DNA from: Panicum virgatum
Lineage: Eukaryota > Streptophyta > Magnoliopsida > Poales > Poaceae
Direction of reading: 5' to 3'
Assembly: GCF_016808335.1 (NCBI RefSeq)
Contig: NC_053150.1
Coordinates: 44,729,607 to 44,793,606 of the forward strand
Length of the DNA: 64,000 bases
Shown: positions 60,093 to 64,000 of the stretch, piece by piece
Layout of the letters: each line of letters starts with the position of its first letter
Position numbering within the stretch: position 1 is the first letter of the stretch
Translations under genes and position numbers: made by a program
The notes under the pieces: model-generated
The model's input: the letters and a program-made list of their open reading frames with translations, nothing else
What the model was told of the DNA's origin: nothing
Database searches by the model: none

Positions 60093-60693
60093 TCTGTTGT
60101 TCAGACAACTGTAAACCTTGAGTCATTTTGCTATCCCAAACACTTTAGTACTGGAGACTTCATAGTTACTTCATCTCCTGATCCGTTTTGTATAATTTGC
60201 TTCACTAACATGGACATGACTTTGCCTACATGAACTGCACACATGACAAACAGCACCTCTACAGAACCTGTTCAACTCATGACAATAACATCACAATAAC
60301 TAAACAAGGTTTGCAAATTGTATGCTACACCTACACCTGTATTTGCAGCCATGTGCTAGAGGATTGGAAGCAGGGCCACTATTCTCGGCTTCACTTCTTC
60401 CATGTCCTAGAGAAAGAAATTGAGGCCGGGATCGTATGCATTTTGGCCCGCACACACTATTCATAGCATTCCCCAAATTTCCTTTGCGCCTTGTCTGGCC
60501 CAGAGCGTCGGAGCACTTCCCCTGGAATTCGCCACGCGAGAAGCATCCCCGTCGGTGACGGTGAAGCAAGATCCCTGCACGTCCCTGGCATTGCCTTCCC
60601 TGTTCTTCCTTCTCTTCGTCCCGGCCGTTCTCGTGCCCTCTGCGTCCGCCGCCGGTCGATCGCCGCCGGTCGATCGCCGCCGCTTCATGCCGC
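60093..60693. other. Upstream of the U-box gene
   Basis: Promoter-side DNA and the GC-rich 5' leader. An out-of-frame ATG lies 7 bp before the chosen start (60687). No other gene is seen. Confidence 0.5.
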
Positions 60694-62866
60694 ATGCCGC
60701 CACCGACGCAGCCGCCGCCGTCGTCCCCGGACGACCCGGAGCCCTCGGTGGCGCGGGAGATGGACGACGAGGACCTCGTGGAGGAGCTCCTGGTCACCGT
60801 CAACTCGGCCCGGGCCTTCGCCGAGTTCCGCCGCGCGCAGCGCAAGGAGTGCGCCAACCTCCTGCGCTGGCTGCAGCTCGTCCTCCCGCTCCTCGAGGAG
60901 CTCCGCGACGCCGCGCCCCGGCTCACCGACGACGCGTACCGCCGGCTCGTCCTGCTCGGCCGCGCGCTCGCCGCGGCGCGGCGCCTCCTCCGCTCCTGCC
61001 ACGACGGCAGCAAGATCTACCTGGTTCGATCGCGCTCCATTCCTCTGCCGGCCCCACCTCATCATCAACCTTGCGTTGCGTGTTCTTTGCCCTGACCGAT
61101 CGTCCGCTGATTTCAGGCGCTTGAGAGCGAGACCGTGCTGGCGAAGTTCCGCAGCGTGTACGAGAAGATGCACAGCGCGCTGGACGGGATGCCGTACGCC
61201 GAGCTCGCCATCTCCGACGAGGTCAAGGAGCAAGTAAGCCGCCGGATCACGGGATTGCACCTGCACGTTTCCTGGTCCATGTGCTGACATCGAATGTTTC
61301 CGCCATTTTCAGGTCGAGCTGATGAACGCGCAGCTGATGAGGTGCAAGAAGCGAACGGACACGCAGGACATGGAGCTGTCGATGGACATCATGGTGATCC
61401 TCCAGAACAAGGAGGACGAGAGGAACGCCGACAGGGCGATCCTGGAGAGGCTGGCCAAGAAGCTGGAGCTGCAGACGCTGGCGGAGCTGAGGGCGGAGAC
61501 CAAGGCCATAAAGAAGATCATCAACGAGCGGAACGGGCAGCAAGGGGACAGCACCAAGCAGATCATCGACCTGCTCAACAAGTTCAAGGAGATCGCCGGC
61601 GTCGACGAGAAGAACGTCCTGGGCGACGTCTCCATGCCCAGGAGCTTGGACAAGTGCCCCTCCCTGATGATCCCGAACGACTTCCTCTGCCCAATAACGC
61701 TGGAGATCATGACCGATCCTGTCATCGTCGCCAGCGGACAGGTGACTTTAATTTACATCCTGATGAAATTCAATTCCCCACGTACAATCTTAAATAGGCG
61801 AGGAATTTATAGTTGAATTTTCCAGACGTACGAAAGAAGAAGCATTCAGAAGTGGCTGGACAGTGGAGAGAGGACGTGCCCGAAGACACGGCAGCCACTG
61901 GCTCACCTGTCGTTGGCGCCCAACTACGCTCTAAAGAACCTGATCCTGCAGTGGTGCGAGAAGAACATGGTGGAGCTGCAGAAGAGGGAGCCGGAGCCGG
62001 CCGCCGAGCAGGACGACAAGCGGAAGGAGGACATCCCGTCGCTGGTGGAAGGCCTGTCGTCCCTCCACCCCGACGTGCAGCGGAAGGCGGTGAAGAAGAT
62101 CCGGATGCTCTCCAAGGAGAGCCCCGAGAACCGGCAGCTCATCGCCGACAACGGCGGCATCCCCGCCCTGATCGGCCTGCTGGCCTGCCCCGACAAGAAG
62201 GTGCAGGAGAACACGGTGACCTCGCTGCTGAACCTGTCCATCGACGACAAGAACAAGGTCCTCATCACCAGGGGCGGCGCCATCCCGCTCGTCATCGAGA
62301 TTCTCCGGAACGGCACCCCGGAGGCGCAGGAGAACTCCGCAGCGACGCTCTTCAGCCTGTCGATGCTCGACGAGAACAAGGCGGCGATCGGGAGCCTGGG
62401 CGGGCTGGCCCCGCTGGTGGAGCTCCTCCGGAGCGGCAGCGCGCGGGGCAAGAAGGACGCCGCCACGGCCATCTTCAACCTGGTGCTGACCCCGCAGAAC
62501 AGGGCCCGGGCCACCCAGGCGGGCATCGTGCCGGCGCTGCTCAGGGTGATGGACGACAAGGGGCTCGGCATGGTGGACGAGGCGCTGTCCATCTTCCTGC
62601 TGCTGTCGTCCCACGCCGCGTGCCGCGCCGAGATCGGGACGACGGCGTTCGTGGAGAAGCTCGTGCGGCTGATCAAGGACGGCACGCCCAAGAACAAGGA
62701 GTGCGCGCTGTCCGTGCTGCTGGAGCTGGGCACCAACAGCAAGCCGCTCCTGGTGCACGGGCTCAGGTTCGGCCTCCACGAGGACCTCTCCAAGATCGCC
62801 AAGAACGGAACCAGCAGAGCGCAGAGGAAGGCCAACTCGCTCATTCAGCTGGCGCGCAAGTGCTAA
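60694..62866 (+). CDS. U-box/ARM-repeat E3 ubiquitin ligase, PUB15-like
   Basis: Four exons: 60694-61023, 61117-61233, 61313-61741, 61826-62866; 1917 nt, 638 residues, all phase 0. Residues about 25-250 are the U-box N-terminal domain, including the [15 protein letters not shown] segment. The U-box spans about 270-343: [17 protein letters not shown], split by an intron after SGQ, then [11 protein letters not shown] and TCPKTRQPL, and binds the E2 enzyme. From about 375 to 625 run armadillo repeats, for example [35 protein letters not shown] and [14 protein letters not shown], which hold substrates or receptor kinases. The N-terminal and U-box sequence resembles Arabidopsis PUB15 more than SPL11/PUB13, from memory. 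It should transfer ubiquitin in the cytoplasm or nucleus. The start [14 protein letters not shown] was chosen because it is the first in-frame ATG; the ATG at 60687 is in another frame. Confidence 0.94.
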
Positions 62867-63718
62867 CTGGTTGTGTTGGAGGCTGGAGGCGCACAATGTA
62901 TTTGTAATCCATTGGGGGGGGGGGGGGGGGGGGGGGCATAGAGTTTCTTTTGTGCATCTCGTATTCACGGCCAACAAACAGATTTCTCGTGTTTTGCTAG
63001 GGTGGAAGGAATTGGCTAACTTTGAATTTTGTGTGTTACATAGAGCAATATTTTGAATTTCGAAACGGTTGGAATTTTGAAACATAGAGGTGATGAGGAG
63101 GTCACACATAGCCAAACCCAAACACACGCAACACCCAGCCTTTTATGAATGCAAAGCACACCAACTGTCGAATTCATTTTTTTGAAAAACAAATTTTAAG
63201 AGCTGGACTCCTTTCGGTTTTGTTTCGACTTATTTCGCCTTAGAGCGTGGTATATATAACTTGTAGAGCCTTATGTGCAAAATGTCATCTCACACCGACA
63301 TGTGAGCTCCTGTTTTGGATCTACAAGTCGGTGAGTCAATTGCTATTTAGACCTGATCACGGGCCACCCGACCCGATAAACCCGACCCAACCCATCCAAA
63401 AAAAACCTAACCCGACCCGACCCGATCAAGTGATGGGTCGGGTATAGACCGAAATATTTGACCCAAAACTAAAAAAATCAGATTCAATCTGAAAATTATA
63501 CACAAAATTGCAGGCCAATCCGACCCAATCCGAACCCGACCCAACCCGATTATGTCATGGACCGGGCATGCGCCAATATTTTTTGACTCAAAATTCGAAG
63601 TGACCCAACCCGATTCACAAATGATTAGGTCTACTGTTATTATCTGGGCTGTTTTTTTCTAGCTTCAACCATCATCTGTCAAGCTCGAAGTGGCCTCGGC
63701 GATACCCATGCTGTCCCG
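62867..63718. other. U-box gene 3' flank and ACCCGACCC-rich DNA
   Basis: 3' UTR with a G23 tract, then anonymous DNA. At 63352-63615 ACCCGACCC-like motifs recur, resembling the arms of the hAT-like elements at 47563 and 51169, but no termini could be defined. Confidence 0.45.
62914..62936. repeat. G23 homopolymer tract
   Basis: Uninterrupted run of 23 G in the likely 3' UTR of the U-box gene, 48 bp after the stop codon. Confidence 0.95.
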
Positions 63719-64000
63719 ATGCGCCCGCTCCCCAGCCCCGCCACGCTCGCCGCCCGCCGCCTCCTCCGTGACAACCAGCGCATCAGCGAGCTCGCCCGCG
63801 CCGGCAACCTTGCCGCGGCGCGCCGGGTGTTCGATGCGATGCCGCGGCGCGACGTCGTCTCCTGGAACGCGCTCCTCACCGCGCTCTGGCGCGGCGGGCG
63901 AGACCACCTGCCCGCCGCGCGCCGCCTCTTCGACGCCATGCCCGCCCGCAACGTCATCTCCTGGAACTCGATCGTCGCGGGGTGCCTCGCGCACGGTGAC
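63719..64000 (+). CDS. Pentatricopeptide repeat (PPR) protein, N-terminal part, cut by the window end
   Basis: An open frame from ATG 63719 runs 94 codons to the window edge without a stop. After a short Arg/Ala-rich leader that could be an organelle targeting peptide, it reads NQRISELARAGNLAAARRVF, then DAMPRRDVVSWNALLTALWR and RLFDAMPARNVISWNSIVAG. The VFDAMPxRDVVSWN pattern is the S/P-type PPR motif of the PLS subfamily, whose members usually act in mitochondrial or plastid RNA editing or processing. The C-terminal E/DYW domains, if any, lie beyond the window. The ATG at 63708 is out of frame. Confidence 0.88.
   Translation, partial: MRPLPSPATLAARRLLRDNQRISELARAGNLAAARRVFDAMPRRDVVSWNALLTALWRGGRDHLPAARRLFDAMPARNVISWNSIVAGCLAHGD

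Noticed and set aside
61931..63127. 398-codon minus-strand frame opposite the U-box exon 4
   Set aside because: Codon-shadow of the ARM-repeat exon; the sense strand has clear U-box and armadillo motifs.

Overview
This is nuclear DNA from a grass. The evidence is intron-rich genes with GT-AG introns, very GC-rich first exons next to AT-rich introns, Stowaway and hAT MITEs, Reina-type and TRIM-type LTR elements, and L1 and RTE LINE tails. The protein set is typical of Poaceae: a HOX4-type HD-Zip factor, a plastid dicarboxylate translocator, RIBA, and a U-box/ARM ligase. I cannot name the species from sequence alone. No bacterial-style operons, CRISPR arrays or convincing tRNA/rRNA genes are present.

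Layout. 1-4.25 kb: a long retroelement segment interrupted by a TRIM-like element with intact LTRs. 4.25-12.2 kb: intergenic DNA with MITEs around a GPI-anchored blue-copper (phytocyanin) gene at 7.46-8.39 kb (+). 12.27-12.69 kb (-): a classical arabinogalactan protein. 15.08-28.34 kb (-): a complete 18-exon LETM1-like gene of 918 codons; intron 11 holds a 4.96-kb Reina-type retrotransposon and intron 10 holds an RTE LINE remnant. 28.9-35.7 kb: a repeat-rich block containing a Copia fragment split by a Stowaway MITE, a long-inverted-repeat element with Pol III-promoter-like boxes, a CACTA fragment, and a broken TMK-like LRR receptor kinase fragment. 35.95-39.23 kb (-): bifunctional riboflavin gene RIBA (7 exons). 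42.04-46.56 kb (+): plastid dicarboxylate translocator DIT2 (4 exons). 46.9-53.1 kb: an L1 tail, a cluster of hAT MITEs and GC-rich anonymous DNA. 56.04-57.12 kb (+): HD-Zip I factor of the HOX4 type with upstream ORFs. 60.69-62.87 kb (+): a PUB15-like U-box/ARM E3 ligase. 63.72 kb to the end (+): the start of a PPR gene cut by the window edge.

How the genes relate. Plant genes are not in operons, so shared function is not implied. Three neighbours (LETM1-like, RIBA, DIT2) probably encode organelle-targeted proteins, with RIBA and DIT2 acting in plastids. The phytocyanin and AGP are both secreted GPI-anchored wall/plasma-membrane glycoproteins. HOX4 and the U-box ligase are regulatory. All exon boundaries were derived by hand from GT-AG sites, reading-frame phase and family similarity recalled from memory; no database search was run.

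The most unusual structures are: an evolutionarily young Reina copy whose two LTRs differ in U5 although its target duplication is perfect; an RTE LINE remnant with a 16-bp target duplication and copied local DNA at its 5' end; a long-TIR element whose arms carry tRNA-like promoter boxes and an AT-rich direct/inverted repeat core; and a duplicated (partly inverted) RIBA 3' flank lying upstream of the LETM1-like gene.
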